This document shows, in pieces, positions 50,360-62,158 of a DNA stretch of 64,000 bases (positions within the stretch are counted from its first letter, which is position 1; every line of letters begins with the position of its first letter). The translations under genes were made by a program, and so were the position numbers. A model generated the notes under the pieces. It saw nothing but the letters and a program-made list of their open reading frames with translations. It ran no database searches and was not told the origin of the DNA. Source of the DNA: Gorsachius magnificus (taxonomy: Eukaryota; Chordata; Aves; Pelecaniformes; Ardeidae); assembly GCA_034008185.1 (NCBI GenBank), contig CM067081.1:148768258-148832257 (forward strand). Direction: 5' to 3'.

Positions 50360-51094
50360 GTAAGTATCACAGTGAGGAAGGTGTCAGGGAGGAAAACATA
50401 TGGTAGGTTCCTTGTTTCTGCTTCAGTCCTTTCATTTTCTACATCCAGACAGGGTTTACATAACTTTTTTTTTTTTTAAGATAAAAATTAATTATTCTTC
50501 AGAGGCTACGCTTTGTCATAGCTATAGTGCAAATACTGATGATTATGAAATACTGATGCTTATGAAAGAACGGTACACAACAAAGAAAGGTTGCAGTTCC
50601 TCGTATTTTATTTTTATTGCAATTTACTTTGATGAGGACACCAAGGATAAAACTTTCATTTAGTAAAGTCATGCAGTATAGTCAGAATTTTCATTCATAT
50701 TTAAACTTTAGCCTTGGTTAGTGCAAAAAGCATACATTTCTAATAGGCCCCATGAGACAGTCCTTTATTTGAAATGTTTATAGCCAAATAGGTACAAGTG
50801 AGTTAAAACTTGAGTGCTTTCATGAAGACAGACCTTTGCTTTGTGTCAGTGGATTCATGGGAGTGTTTCAACTTTGGTCTCTTTGGTAGGTAAGTGTATC
50901 AAATAAGGTTGAAAAGATAAGTAAAGTTTAACAGAACTTTTGATGACATGCCAAAGGAAATTAAAATGTGAGCTTTCAAGTGAAGACTAATAGATTTGGT
51001 TTTTACAGTGTTAGAAACCTATCAGAGCAAAGGGGTAGAGAGGAAAAGGTGATCCGGTTGCATATTGTTAAATTTTGATATTGGTGATTGTTAG

Positions 51095-51268
51095 GAGGAC
51101 ATCCCGCGAAGCTACAGAGAAGAAAGGCCCACGCTGGTGAGCGCCCTAACAGAGAGGAGAATTGATGCTGCCATTGGGAATCAGAACAAAGTCAAGTCTA
51201 TGGCAACCCAGCTACTGGCCAAGTTTGAGGAGAATGCACCAGTTCAGTCCTCAAGCTTACGAAGACAG
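51095..51268 (+). CDS. MICAL3: MICAL3 coding exon 15, linker
   Basis: Encodes residues 689-746: EDIPRSYREERPTLVSALTE, RRIDAAIGNQNKVKSMATQL, LAKFEENAPVQSSSLRRQ. The NQNKVK.MA.QLLAKFEE block is shared by MICAL2 and MICAL3. The acceptor is TTGTTAG and the donor GTAGGA, with phase 0 at both ends. In the human form I know, this segment is followed directly by the LIM-domain exon, which is not in the window. Confidence 0.96.
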
Positions 51269-52354
51269 GTAGGAGATGGATAATAAAACCCTGTATTTTG
51301 GAATTACGGGGGAAAACCATTAATAATAACATGCATTCTTTGAGGCAGGATGCTAGTGGTGCTCTTCTACTTCAAAGGCTCTCCTAGGGAAGAGTGAAGC
51401 TTACTCAAAAGAGAAATAATTTAAATTTAGGAGAATGGGATAGAGAAGAACTTCCTAATAAAAGTCTATTTCTGTTATTGCCCATATTATGTTATATAAT
51501 CTCTTTCAAAAACATCTTACCAGTAATTAGGTTTCTTTTATCACTACTATTGCTACTGAAAAGCTTCCCAGGAGTATCCCATTTCTAATGTTTAAGAACT
51601 ATCATTTAATTTCTGATTTGAACTTTGCCAGGTTATATCTGTTCTTGTGAACTGTGATTGTGTGTAAGTGCAGCAGTTAAATGCCTGGGAGTTTCTTTGC
51701 AATCGTGATGTTTGTGCCATTCCAAGTGAGGCTTCCTGATGACTGCAGGTTATTCGGGGTGGTATGTGAACTACTGCAGCTGCAGGGTAGTTGTCTTTAA
51801 AGTGAGATTGAGTCACTTCGAGCTACTGCTAGCAGTGCAGTGTCAGCAGTCTAAGGCTCAGCATTGGTTTAAGTGCCTGAGTTCTTGATCTGCTGCATAG
51901 TCTGTCTTCATAGCTTGTGCCAAGCTCTGTGCTGCCGTGGCTGGGTTGTGAGTGGGACATGACCTAGCTATTTTAAAGCCAGGTCAAGTATATCTGTGCT
52001 ACACTGCACACCAGTGTTAGTAGTATAAGTCTCAAAATGGTGATGTTTATCCCACTCTTTACCAATCAAATGTTTCCTCAGCCACTACATATTGGTTGGA
52101 ATAACCAAGCTGATTTGAAGGAACAATGAAAATAAAGGGAAGTTCCAAAACCATAGGTAGTTTCCCATTTTTGGATGTTTTTTCCCTTTTTATATTTTAC
52201 TTGCTAAATGAATTCTCCCCTACCCTATTTTTTTTTTCTTAAATGTTTGTCTGTCTTATTCTGTATCTCATTCCTTTGGCTTTCTTTGAGTTTCCTTTAC
52301 TATTTTGTCTTTCCTCCTTGATCCCAAACCACTTACCCTACAACCTGCATGCAG
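51269..52354 (+). other. MICAL3: MICAL3 intron in the CH-LIM linker
   Basis: A 1.1-kb GT-AG intron with donor GTAGGA and acceptor GCATGCAG behind a pyrimidine-rich run. No further exon was recognised. Confidence 0.8.
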
Positions 52355-52447
52355 CAACCTGTCCTGCCTTATCAAGAACGTGTTCACAACCAACCATCCA
52401 GCAGACGAGAGCAGGGCCGTCTTGCTCCCATACCCCAGTGGAAACAG
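52355..52447 (+). CDS. MICAL3: MICAL3 linker exon, probable cassette
   Basis: A 31-codon exon in phase 0 at both ends: QPVLPYQERVHNQ, then PSSRREQGRLAPIPQWKQ. It is rich in Pro, Gln and Arg, as expected of the disordered linker between CH and LIM domains. It is called from the open frame, a long pyrimidine run before GCATGCAG and donor GTAAAG. I cannot match it to a specific human MICAL3 exon from memory, so it may be alternatively included. Read-through past the donor reaches a stop overlapping AATAAA (52577-52582). Confidence 0.8.
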
Positions 52448-55400
52448 GTAAAGAAACTGATTATGAATACAATGCATTGCCTGCACCCAACACCAGCTAT
52501 CACCATCCTGTTTTTAAACCAGTCCTTTTCTAGCACCTTGTGTGAGTCTATTATTTTAAATAATTTAACTCTTAATGAATAAAGTCAACATCTGCCTTTG
52601 GTAATGATGCATGGTTAAATGTTTCAAAAGGACTTCGTAAAATTTTCCCTGCCCCCTTATGCTAGTTACAACTTCCCAGGGTTTCAGTGGATGTTTTAGC
52701 AGAAACCTTGCCTACAGATGCAACTTAGTGTAGGAGTATTTCTAGATCTTTCTGTTAGAAAAAAATTGAAAATACATAAGCAGCTATTGCAACCAATGAG
52801 GTTAAAAGTGTCACGCAATCTATATTAAAGCTCTGCCTTGGTATAAATATTAAAATCAGTTATCAGTTTTGCTATTCACGTGTGAAATCTTATGTGTTCT
52901 GCAGTTACAGGAGACTTTACTGTGGTTTCTTTTTCTCTGTGACAAACATAGCTGTCTTTGCCAACTTCTCACATTCATTGCATTGCAGATTCCTGTATTA
53001 CTGTGTAATAAGTAAATTTTAGGTTTTTGGCCACAGAGGGGCTCAGAATAGGGATCAACAACAGATAAATCAGCAGGTATTGAATTTTATTTTCTCTCAT
53101 GTGTTTTGGTCTAGTGTCATTGCCATATTTTCTTTCAGCAGTGCACTTTCAAAAGCAAGGCTTGTGACAGTCTTTTCAGGTAGATAGGGATACTTATCTC
53201 ACATGTCACTGGCTTCCTTTGCTTCCACTGTTTCCTTGTGCAAATGGCCTCCTCATGTTTCTGAGAGTGCTGAGATACAGTTTTCTGGCAGCCATAATTT
53301 GGAGAAACATCTGCTTCTTTCTGGCTGCAGTTTAATCAGCGTACTTTGGAGTCAAGAGGAAGAAGATGGCACTAGTTTGGAAATTCACTGTTCTGCATGT
53401 TTATTGATTCATGGTGGACTTCATGTTCACGGCATTCAGCACAATTAGTGCTGCATGTCATGACCAGTGCCATGATCTAGAAGATTTCTGCCCAAGAAAG
53501 GAGACCTAAACCAGTGGAATTGTTGTCAGTAGGACTGTAAAGAGACTCTTAATAACATGCTAACGGTATGTTTAGGTTCCCTGACTCAGTGTTTTTAATT
53601 CTACATTCTGTCTCATCAGAATCTTCTTTATAGGTTAATGAGCACTTTCAGGTGGATATACATCATGCATGATTAAGGCAAATTTCATTTTTTAAGAATA
53701 CTTCCTAGGTAAAGGGAGACAACCCAAAGAACTGATGCAGAAGAGCATAATATGGCTGTACAATATTAAGTCAGTTGATGAGCCCTGCTTTTGTTACCCC
53801 ACAAAAAGGGAAAGCAAACAATGCAGTCCAGTTTATCTCAATTCAGAAGGATGAAGATTTGTGTTTTAGCACTTGCAGAAGACCACATCCCTGCACCCTT
53901 GAGATTTGTATTTGAACCTACTATTGAAACTTTATGAAGGCTTTATAATTAAGCCTTTATGGTAAAATACAAAAGTTCTTATTGTCATCCTTTTGTAATT
54001 GATCAAAAAAGGACAAACTTCTGTTTCCTGCTTTTATGATGACGAGTTGCTCCTCACCAGAGAGCAGTCTGTTGGTGGTTTTGCTCTTGTTTTTGCTTGC
54101 ACTACACAATTTAAAAAAAGGGGGGGGAATCCTTCCAATCTCCCTCAACATTGATAGCATCTCCCTGTAGGCAGCGTATAGGGCAGGTCTTTGAAAAATC
54201 TTTCTGTAACGACTGTACTTTCGGAAGAGTTACATTGTTTTATTAAACACTGACATTGATTGCCTTGTGTGGATGATTTCCCTCTCGATGACGGGTGGAG
54301 ATGATCTTTCCTTGATGGGCTTTACTGCATCAACATCATGCTGGATTTTGCAATGCTTTCCATTTGACAATTGAAACAGAGAAGAATAAAACTGGGTCTT
54401 AAGGATGCAAAATCTGCAGGATACGGTAGCATGAAAGAAACAATTGATACGGTCGCTGTTCCAAAGGTTTCTTATTACTTGCCTGGGGAAATGAAGAACA
54501 TCAGTTGTCTTCATTCAAAAGCTATGGGAGTATATAGACTCATTTATTCTCAACTGATCAGAGATCAGTAGGGGCAGGAAGCCATCCACTGAGCCAAGCA
54601 GCCGGCTTTGCCAAGCTTGGACAGAAATCCATCCTGCAGGAAGTTGTTGCTGAAGCAATGCTTCAGCTGGCTGCTGAGATTCCTAATTCTGGTTGCTTAG
54701 GTATACAGAATCTGATAGGTGTGAGACTGTGTGTCCCTATGGTACTGAAACAGCTTTCTACTGTGACACTGGACGCTCCAGCTATAACGCTATTTCCTGG
54801 GCCACAGATTACCTACAGTGGAGTTGGTGCAGGGTATCAGTACATGTTACTGGAGATACTGTAAAGGATTAGTATTGCTCATGACAAGCTCTTTAGGGAG
54901 TATGTATGCTTTCTGGTAAGAGCTGTTCAGGAAAGTTATGAGAAAGAGTTGTCTTGTTTGGCACAGACATCAGAGTTTATGAGCAGAAACTTCTGTCAGT
55001 GAATGCATATAAGATATATGACACAGCAAATGCCTTCTACTGAAAAGTCCTTTGAAGAGGAGCAAAGCAGTTTCTAAAGAAGGACAAAGTGGTGACGTGT
55101 TATTCAGGGAAACCACAAGTTGTCTAATGTTCTTGCCAGTAGGCAGAATGAAGTTGAGGTTCTCAGGGGTCTTTGGGAGAAGGAAAGGTTTGCTTCTTGT
55201 GTTTGATGGGTCTGGTCCTGTGTCTTGGAAACTGCATGGAAGAGGAAAGTATATTGCAAAAGCATATGGGTGATTGCAAGGGAGAAACCACACAGCTGCA
55301 AAGGATGTGGTCTGGGTTGGACCCCCAGTTTTCATAGAAAAACTACGTCTGCCTTGGGCTATTGCCTACCAGTGTCTGTCAGATGGGTTTCCTTAGCTGT

Positions 55401-57824
55401 ACTTGCTTATCAATATAAGTCTAGAATCTTGCTTTGCCCTGGAGTTAAGAGTTACAAGGCCAGCAGTTTCAATGAGTTTGTAAGGCAGACCATTTCTGTG
55501 TCTGTTGTACAGGTGGGGTAGGGGTGGCTTACTAATGCAGGATTCCTAGCAAGAGTGAAACCCTGGCAGAATCTGTTCTGAAGTGTTTTTTACTTTCACC
55601 ACAAGACCTTTAATGCTGTCTCTCTTGGAAACGGAGAACCTTCAAAAGATCAAGCAGGTTAAAAACCTCACCGATCTGCTGCTTGCAGCATTCTGTGTGG
55701 CCTGCATTTTCCTTATGAAGTGGATTACAAAGTTTGCTTTATTGAGCTACACTTTGAGAATGTTGATCTGTGTTGTCAAAATTGGGTTTCTGCTATTACG
55801 AGCACCTCAGCAGCATCTAGTAGTGCATGAAGATGCTGTTAAGTGTTTGTGTACAGTGGAAATTTGTGTAATTTTTTTATGTGATGATAGTATCTCCTAA
55901 AAAAACTGGATTGTGTTTCATGATGTGGTGGTTAATCTCCTCAAATGAATGCCAACTTGTATAAAAACATCTTCCATGGTCTGTTCTATTGCTTTTCAAG
56001 CCATTTTGGTTCCTTTTGGGAAAAAGCATCTTATCAGGGATCATGAAGCCATTGAAAAGCATATGGTCTATCCAGAAGAGTCTCTGACTGTTTGGGTATG
56101 GTATGGGAGACTAGCCTTTTAAACTGAATTTTGTCCTGGCTTTCCAGACTCTCAGCTTATGGCCTTCAGCAGTTTTCTGCTATAGTTCCATAGGTCTCCT
56201 AACATCAAGAAGCTATGTGTGCAATACATAAGCTTAAATCACTGATGTGTGCAAACATGCTTGTAAGATGGAAATCACATGTCTTTTGGTGCACATCTTT
56301 TCTGACTCTGGAGGTCTGACGCTTGTTCTTTTGAGATGGTCCCCTGAAGTGTGATAAAGGTGCAGCAGTACATACTCTTTTCAGTAAATCTGTTGGAACT
56401 GTGGTTTTTGAAGATACACAATGACTAACTGAGATGACCACAGCCAGCAGGAGCCGAAATCTTAACAGAAGAGAATTTACAACAACAATGATTTCTGCAA
56501 ATATTGTTTTTCCTACTTAATTTCTTATTTAAATCTGTTGATATATCTTGTCTCTTTCCTATAGCCATCTTTGTCTTTGCATGCTCAGAAATGCAGCCTA
56601 CTGAAGGACTGAACATGTACTTCATATACCTGTACAGTTTTATATTCTGAGATCTGCCATGGAAAAATACACAAGTTTGTGAAAATGTTGAAATTTGAAA
56701 GGCAAACTCAGTCACGGCCAGATGAAAGTCCATGAACAGCTGTAGTGGTTGAAAATGTTATCACTCTTTCAGCTAGAAATTAGTGACTTCAGAGCTGAGC
56801 CTTCTGAAACAGCATATAAATGTTCCTCATCCACTTCAGTGCAAAGTCATGTGCTTTAGTTGAAGCTGCTTGTAGCATCTGTTTGAATTAGAAAAGTTGA
56901 TTTTTTTTTTTCCCTGAAAGGGAAGAAAACACCCAAACATGTGTTAGTGCCAGGTCAGCTGTAAGGGCAATAAGGAACATCTGTAGTACCTTTAAACAGC
57001 GTGCTGTTTAACAGTGGCTTTGGATACACGGTTGTTTTTTTTTTGCAGTGCAACTATTTCCAGATATGCTCTGTTGAGAACTTGGAAGAAAAGGAAAAAT
57101 TAGGCAGCAGATACGTTAATAATCAAGAAGTGGTGGAGAAAAGACAGTACACAGTAACGAGGTAGAGAACTAGATAGGCATGTTTTGTGGCATATTAAAA
57201 TGAGGACATGTATGTGCCTTGCATAATACTAAGACTATTAGATATGGCTCCATTTTATCTATAAACCATCTGTATTTCTGTTCTAGTAGAATGATGGCAT
57301 ACAGTTTAACTTGCCTGGGATGGTTTCGTATCTGTAAGTTAAAGAGGAGGGATCTGAAGCTGAGGACAGAACACTGACTTGAGTTGTGTTGCTAATGAAC
57401 TGCAAGCAGGAGTAATTGGGTCAACAGGTTGGATATCTTTAAACATTGCAAGGCACAGCAACAAGTATTTTTTTCATGAAGCAAAGAGAGCAGTCCAGCT
57501 GTGCTGTGTAGAGTTCCAAGTTGTACCTTTCACTGATTATAAGACCTTGAGTCAGAAACTCAACTGATGGTTGATATAAGTACATGTTGGTCGCCCCTAG
57601 AAGTATCTTTCAAATCAACGTGTGATCATGTGGGTATGGGTGAAAAACTTTGGTCTTTCAGCTTCAGATAAAATATGGCTTTAGGTCATTTGTGAGAGGT
57701 ATGAGCTTAGAATCACAGTCTCTCAGTTCATGTGTTCTAGCCTGTCTCACCAAAGCCAATGGTTAATATTATCTCTTTTCTACCATTATTATGATTTTTT
57801 TTTCTTTTTCTGTTTTAAAAAAAG
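52448..57824 (+). other. MICAL3: Long MICAL3 intron with a possible microexon
   Basis: If the candidate exon at 53023-53076 is not used, this is a 5.4-kb intron. The part at about 54.3-55.5 kb has several medium-length plus-strand frames in succession, each stopped, and feels partly coding-like, but I recognise no protein in it. No LTR, CR1 tail or poly-A tail of a retrocopy was found. A T-rich tract followed by AAAAAAAG closes the intron. Confidence 0.6.
53023..53076 (+). CDS. MICAL3: Candidate MICAL3 microexon in the linker
   Basis: Eighteen codons between an AG (AAATTTTAG) and a GT (GTATTG) read VFGHRGAQNRDQQQINQQ. The stretch is open, lies in phase 0 at both ends and has a composition like the neighbouring linker exons. 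The polypyrimidine tract is weak. The call rests only on frame, phase and composition, so it may be chance. Confidence 0.35.
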
Positions 57825-57920
57825 CTGAGGAATAAGGAACGTTCTCGGACCTGCCCCAAAAAAGTGATCATGCTCTCTTCTTCCACTCCACCTTCCTCTC
57901 CACCGTATCCCAGGCAGCAG
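57825..57920 (+). CDS. MICAL3: MICAL3 linker exon, probable cassette
   Basis: A 32-codon exon, phase 0 at both ends, reading LRNKERSRTCPKKVIML, then SSSTPPSSPPYPRQQ. It has a basic first half and a Ser/Pro-rich second half. A long T-rich tract precedes the acceptor AAAAAAAG, and the donor is GTGATT. The SRTCPKKVIMLSS run looks selected rather than random, and the open frame ends exactly at the donor. The exon is probable, with inclusion perhaps dependent on tissue. Confidence 0.75.
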
Positions 57921-60131
57921 GTGATTCCTTCTGCATGCTCTGTCCCTCCCTCTTCACTACTGCTTGTACAAGTGACTAGATCAGTTACTGGATATCCCAG
58001 CTACAAATGCATTTCCAATTTTCTTTTTTCAGATGGTGACAGGGCTTCTTCAACCTCTTAGATTAGAAACACACATTGCTCACCAGAAGTATGATTATGA
58101 TGATTATCTGGTGTGCACTGGAGATTTGAGATTTTACTGTAGGGTAATTTGTAATTACAGTAGCCTTTTCCAGTTTTGAGTTGCAGTAAAATAGAAATTA
58201 AACATTTGGAAATGTTTAAAAGTGAAAAAGTGCAGGGAAAGAAAATGCAACTTTTTTCCATCTCTACTCTTCATTTAAACAAGTGTGAATGAAAATTTGC
58301 CCTTGCATTCATGAGACTCTTTCAGGATTACTTGTATGAAGTACCTTTTTAGAGTGTTGTAGTGGCCTGCACATGTCCAACGTGGTCTTTCTGTTTCCCT
58401 CACACCCAAGCCTTTGTCTCACAAGAGTTTGTGTTCAGTCTGTCTGAGTTTGAATCTGGAGCAGGAAGAGCTGTTCTGAACAGAGCGTATAAATGTGCAT
58501 CCAGATGTTTGTGCATATGTGTTTGTTGTTCTTCTAGTTAAATATTACCTGAAATCCTTTAATATTTCTGTCTTGTTGTATATGGTCATCGTGCTTCTTT
58601 GACTTGTAAGTTTTTTAAATTTTTGTTTTGTTTTCTAACTGCAGTTATAAATTCCACTCCTCCCTGGTCATTCCTGAGCTAACCTTGAGGTGATAAAAAG
58701 TCAGCTGCAGTTCCATAGACCTCCCATAACTTTAAATAGGAATTGTACAAATAAATTTCCCCACAGGTGGAAAATGTTTCTTTGCTGAACGCTTGTATGC
58801 CTATAAACTCTGTAAAGCACTGTTACCTTTGAGCAGGGTAGACAAGGCATTCTTGGATATAAAGTTTGACTTCCCTTATTGCTGTGATTTCTCAGAGTGT
58901 TGTTACATGTTATATTTGATCTGGTCTAATTATTGTCAGCCTCTGGAGCGCACATGCTCCGCTGCCTCCCTGGTGTCTTCATCTGCAAGATAGGTCAGAT
59001 CTGCTTACTGATCTCATTTAAAACTGTCCTAATAAAAAAGTGGTTAGTTTTCTGGCACACTGTGGGCAGCATGGTGCAAGAAAAAGGATACAGGAATGGA
59101 CATCTATATAGGATGGGTGGGGAAAGCCTTTTTCCATTAGCAAAACCCGCATTTGAGCTTAGTTGAGTGTAATATTATCAGATGATGTGATAGCTAGCTG
59201 TCTTCCTCTTGTCAACATCCTTTGAAAATTTTGACAGATACATTTTATGAGAGAAGAAAGGTTTTCCCCAAGCTTACAGATACTGAGAAACTAAGGCTGA
59301 GTTTTACATCTTAAGCTGTGGCATGGGATTAATTTTCCATATAGAGAAATTGGCTTTCAGTCACTAAGGACCCCTTAGTTCTGTATTTTCCCTCCCAAGC
59401 TTCTCCAAGTGTTTGTCCTGTGCCTTTTTGGTTGCCTAGTTCAGTCATGAGAGCCAACTACTGCTGGATCTGAGTGCACTTTGACCATTTTCTATGTTGT
59501 GTCCTGTAGGAAACTTTTTTTTGCATGTCTTCTTGCTCAAGCAAATCATAATAAAAGAAAATTTGGTTTCCTCCTTTTAACTCTGAGGGATTTTTACTCC
59601 CTGTGCTACAGAACTGATCTGTTAGACTCAGTTAAGAGGGGTCTGCTTTTGGAGACATCTTTTTTTCCTTAGGAATGATTCCTTTTCCTGAAATTGTCTT
59701 GGCCCAGGCCTCATAGTGAGTCAGATGGATCTATGTCCTTGTTACAATGATGTCTTTTAAAACCTGTACCTCTGCACTTCTAATGCATTCATTCTGCCAC
59801 TTCTTTTAAATTTTCTATTTCCTTCCTTTGATCTAACATCACAGTATGAGTTATATTGAGTGTCTTACCATCTTTATCGTACTAATTTAATTACATTGTG
59901 GTACTATATTGTGGTTTACTGACCTAATGTGGACATATACAGACTGTTTTTTTAAAATTTCCCTACAGGATCCAAGTATTATTGCCAGTTTTAGAATATT
60001 CTTCTTAATAAACTGTTCTGCTATCATTATGGCCTCTCTTCTGCCTGCGTCTTAAGAAAAATCAGATGAAGTGTGTTTTGACTAGGAAGTTGGTCTGTGG
60101 TTGTTATTAAGCTCATAATTTTTGCCTGCAG
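57921..60131 (+). other. MICAL3: MICAL3 intron in the linker region
   Basis: AT-rich intron sequence. A short stretch at 58940-58993, bounded by CAG and a GT, could be read as PLERTCSAASLVSSSAR followed by a stop; it is treated under findings as a possible alternative end exon. Nothing else was recognised. Confidence 0.6.
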
Positions 60132-60188
60132 AGAAACAGGGAACCTGGTGCCGACTATCCCGGGGAGCAGAGTCCCAGACAGGAAAGG
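60132..60188 (+). CDS. MICAL3: Candidate MICAL3 small cassette exon
   Basis: Nineteen codons in phase 0 at both ends: RNREPGADYPGEQSPRQER. The acceptor is TTTTTGCCTGCAG and the donor GTAAAG, both good. The stretch is clearly richer in GC and CpG than the intron on either side, as expected for an exon, and the charged Pro/Glu/Arg composition fits the linker. I have no family match for it. Confidence 0.5.
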
Positions 60189-62053
60189 GTAAAGAGCATG
60201 AACAAATGGCATGGATGCTGATGACACAAGGCTGTGGCGGATGCGTGTAATATGGAGAGCAAATGTACTGGGTAGTGAAACACACTTATCCTAATGCTGC
60301 TGTTAACACGCTGGAACTGCTGAGCGTCAATAAGGAGTGATTATTTCTGTGTGATACCCACATAAATGCATAACAAGCCTTCGTCAACAGTTTGCTGTAT
60401 GCTTTTCTTTTGCCGTAGATCTAGCACTTAAGCTCTTCCCATTCTTCTTTTTCTCTTACACCTCTTTATTGAAGTATGCTGTGGCTGTAGCGGAACAAGA
60501 AGAGTTATGTTTTGTGCTAATTCATGTGAACATGGTTGTATTGTTTCCACTGCTTGCTTTCTGGATGGTTAAACAACTGGCATTCCATCCCGCCTCCTAC
60601 AGGCCAAAGTAAAAGAAAAAATGATGAGGCATTTAGTATAGAGACTTTGAAGCCTTCTTAACAATGAAATATTGAACGGTCTGTCTGAATGGCTCAGTAT
60701 TATACAGAAGCATGGGAAAAGAAAAGATAGGCACTCAGAAGATTGGTTGATTTGAATTCATATTGACAAATTAATTGACATTCCAGTAAAGGCTTTGAAT
60801 GAATTACGTCATAAGTGGTAGCCAGCTATAAAACTGTTGCAACTTTCAGAATGTGTTCTAACAAAAGACTTTTGTGGGCCGAGTGTTTTCTGACAGGCAG
60901 TAGAAAAGTGAATAAGCGTGTGTCTGCAGTGACACAGAAGCCCACAGCTTTATAATAGGCCCTAGTTTTAGTGAAAATGATCTAGTAGGAAGGAGTAGGT
61001 GGAACTGAAAGCAACTGAGAGTAGAGAGTATTATTAATGCATCTGAATGGGAAAAGTGTTTCTCGTAAATTGGGTGTGACCCCAGTTGTTCTGCTTTGGA
61101 GGACAGTTAGTGATACGTAGCAGCACCCTGGAATTCTTGACAGATCAAGCCCGAGGTTTCTTCACGCACACATTTGTAGTTCCTGGTCCATTTGCTTTTG
61201 AACTCTACAAACAAATTAGCTGAAGGCTGTGTGACATTGCAGGCGATACTCCTGTCCTGTACAGCAGGCCACAAGCCAGGTCTTTTGTCCATGTCACTAA
61301 GTACACCACATAACAGACTAAGAAGATTGATATGAAAGACCAGAATAGCAGAGGTGTCAAGTATTGTGCCTGGGATGTGTTGACATGGCAGTGCAGTAAG
61401 AACAAGTAGGGCAGTGAAGTTGCAGAAGTAAAACCGGCGACTTCTGTGACAGTTTGATTTTGCTGTGCTTTGCTCCAGCCAGCCAGTCTCATTAAACATC
61501 CTCTCTTTGGTAAGTACAGCATTCACTTTTCATATAGCAGTGGAGATGAACTCATTCTTTATGAGAACTGAAGTACATTACCCTAAAAAAAGTGCTTCTG
61601 TGCACAAAATCTGAGAAACACAAGTATGTGCAGGTTTAGATATGTAAAGTAAATCCTTGAGAATCAAGAACTATGGGGACATAAGTTGGCAAATAAACTC
61701 CTTTGTGCATGATAAGGCACTTTTTTTTTTTTTTTTGGATGGTAATGCCAGCAAGAGAGGCCACGCGCTTGTTTGGTTTTGGCTGCAGCAGTCCTAGCTA
61801 AGAGAGTTGTGAATAACTAATTCAACTGGTTTTTGTTGGCCTTGAGGATCAAAACTTAACACTTCATTAGAGCAGTAGACATTGGACATAAATAATTTCC
61901 ATTTATTGGAAATAAAAACAGTCTTCACATGGGAGCTCCACTTACTGTTCTGCATGTGAATTCCATACCTTTTGTCTGGCGTTTCGGTGTCTATTCCTTT
62001 TGGGGCTTTTTTTGCTGGTTTGTTTACTTCCTCCCTCCTTCCTCATCTCACAG
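60189..62053 (+). other. MICAL3: MICAL3 intron in the linker region
   Basis: Contains an unexplained minus-strand open frame of 139 codons (61107-61526) that overlaps another minus-strand frame of 105 codons; neither resembles a known protein. There is a poly-T run near 61721-61737. The intron ends in a CT-rich tract and CTCACAG. Confidence 0.6.
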
Positions 62054-62158
62054 AGATCTCCTCGTTTATTTTCTGATGACCAAGTGCCTGAGAATGTTGA
62101 GCAGAGGGCATGTCAGCTGGCTGCCCTCCGGGAGTCCAGACCTGCAGTGAGGCATCAG
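62054..62158 (+). CDS. MICAL3: MICAL3 linker exon, probable cassette
   Basis: A 35-codon exon in phase 0 at both ends: RSPRLFSDDQVPENVEQRA, then CQLAALRESRPAVRHQ. The acceptor (CCTCATCTCACAG) follows a long pyrimidine run and is strong; the donor is GTGACT. Local GC content is higher than in the flanking introns. With 52355-52447 and 57825-57920 it extends the disordered linker between the CH and LIM domains. Confidence 0.78.

Noticed and set aside
31711..51268. Assignment of the gene to MICAL2 or MICAL1
   Set aside because: Segments such as [15 protein letters not shown] and KELEGAGKRRKTSQSE fit MICAL3 better. MICAL1 is more distant and lacks this linker.
55270..55360. Possible C2H2 zinc finger (REKPHSCKGCG)
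   Set aside because: The two cysteines are followed by no properly spaced His pair, and no neighbouring fingers are found.
55583..55660. Possible linker exon ending at GATCAAGCAG before GTTAAA
   Set aside because: The open frame does not keep phase 0 at both ends and the acceptor before it is poor, unlike the other linker exons.
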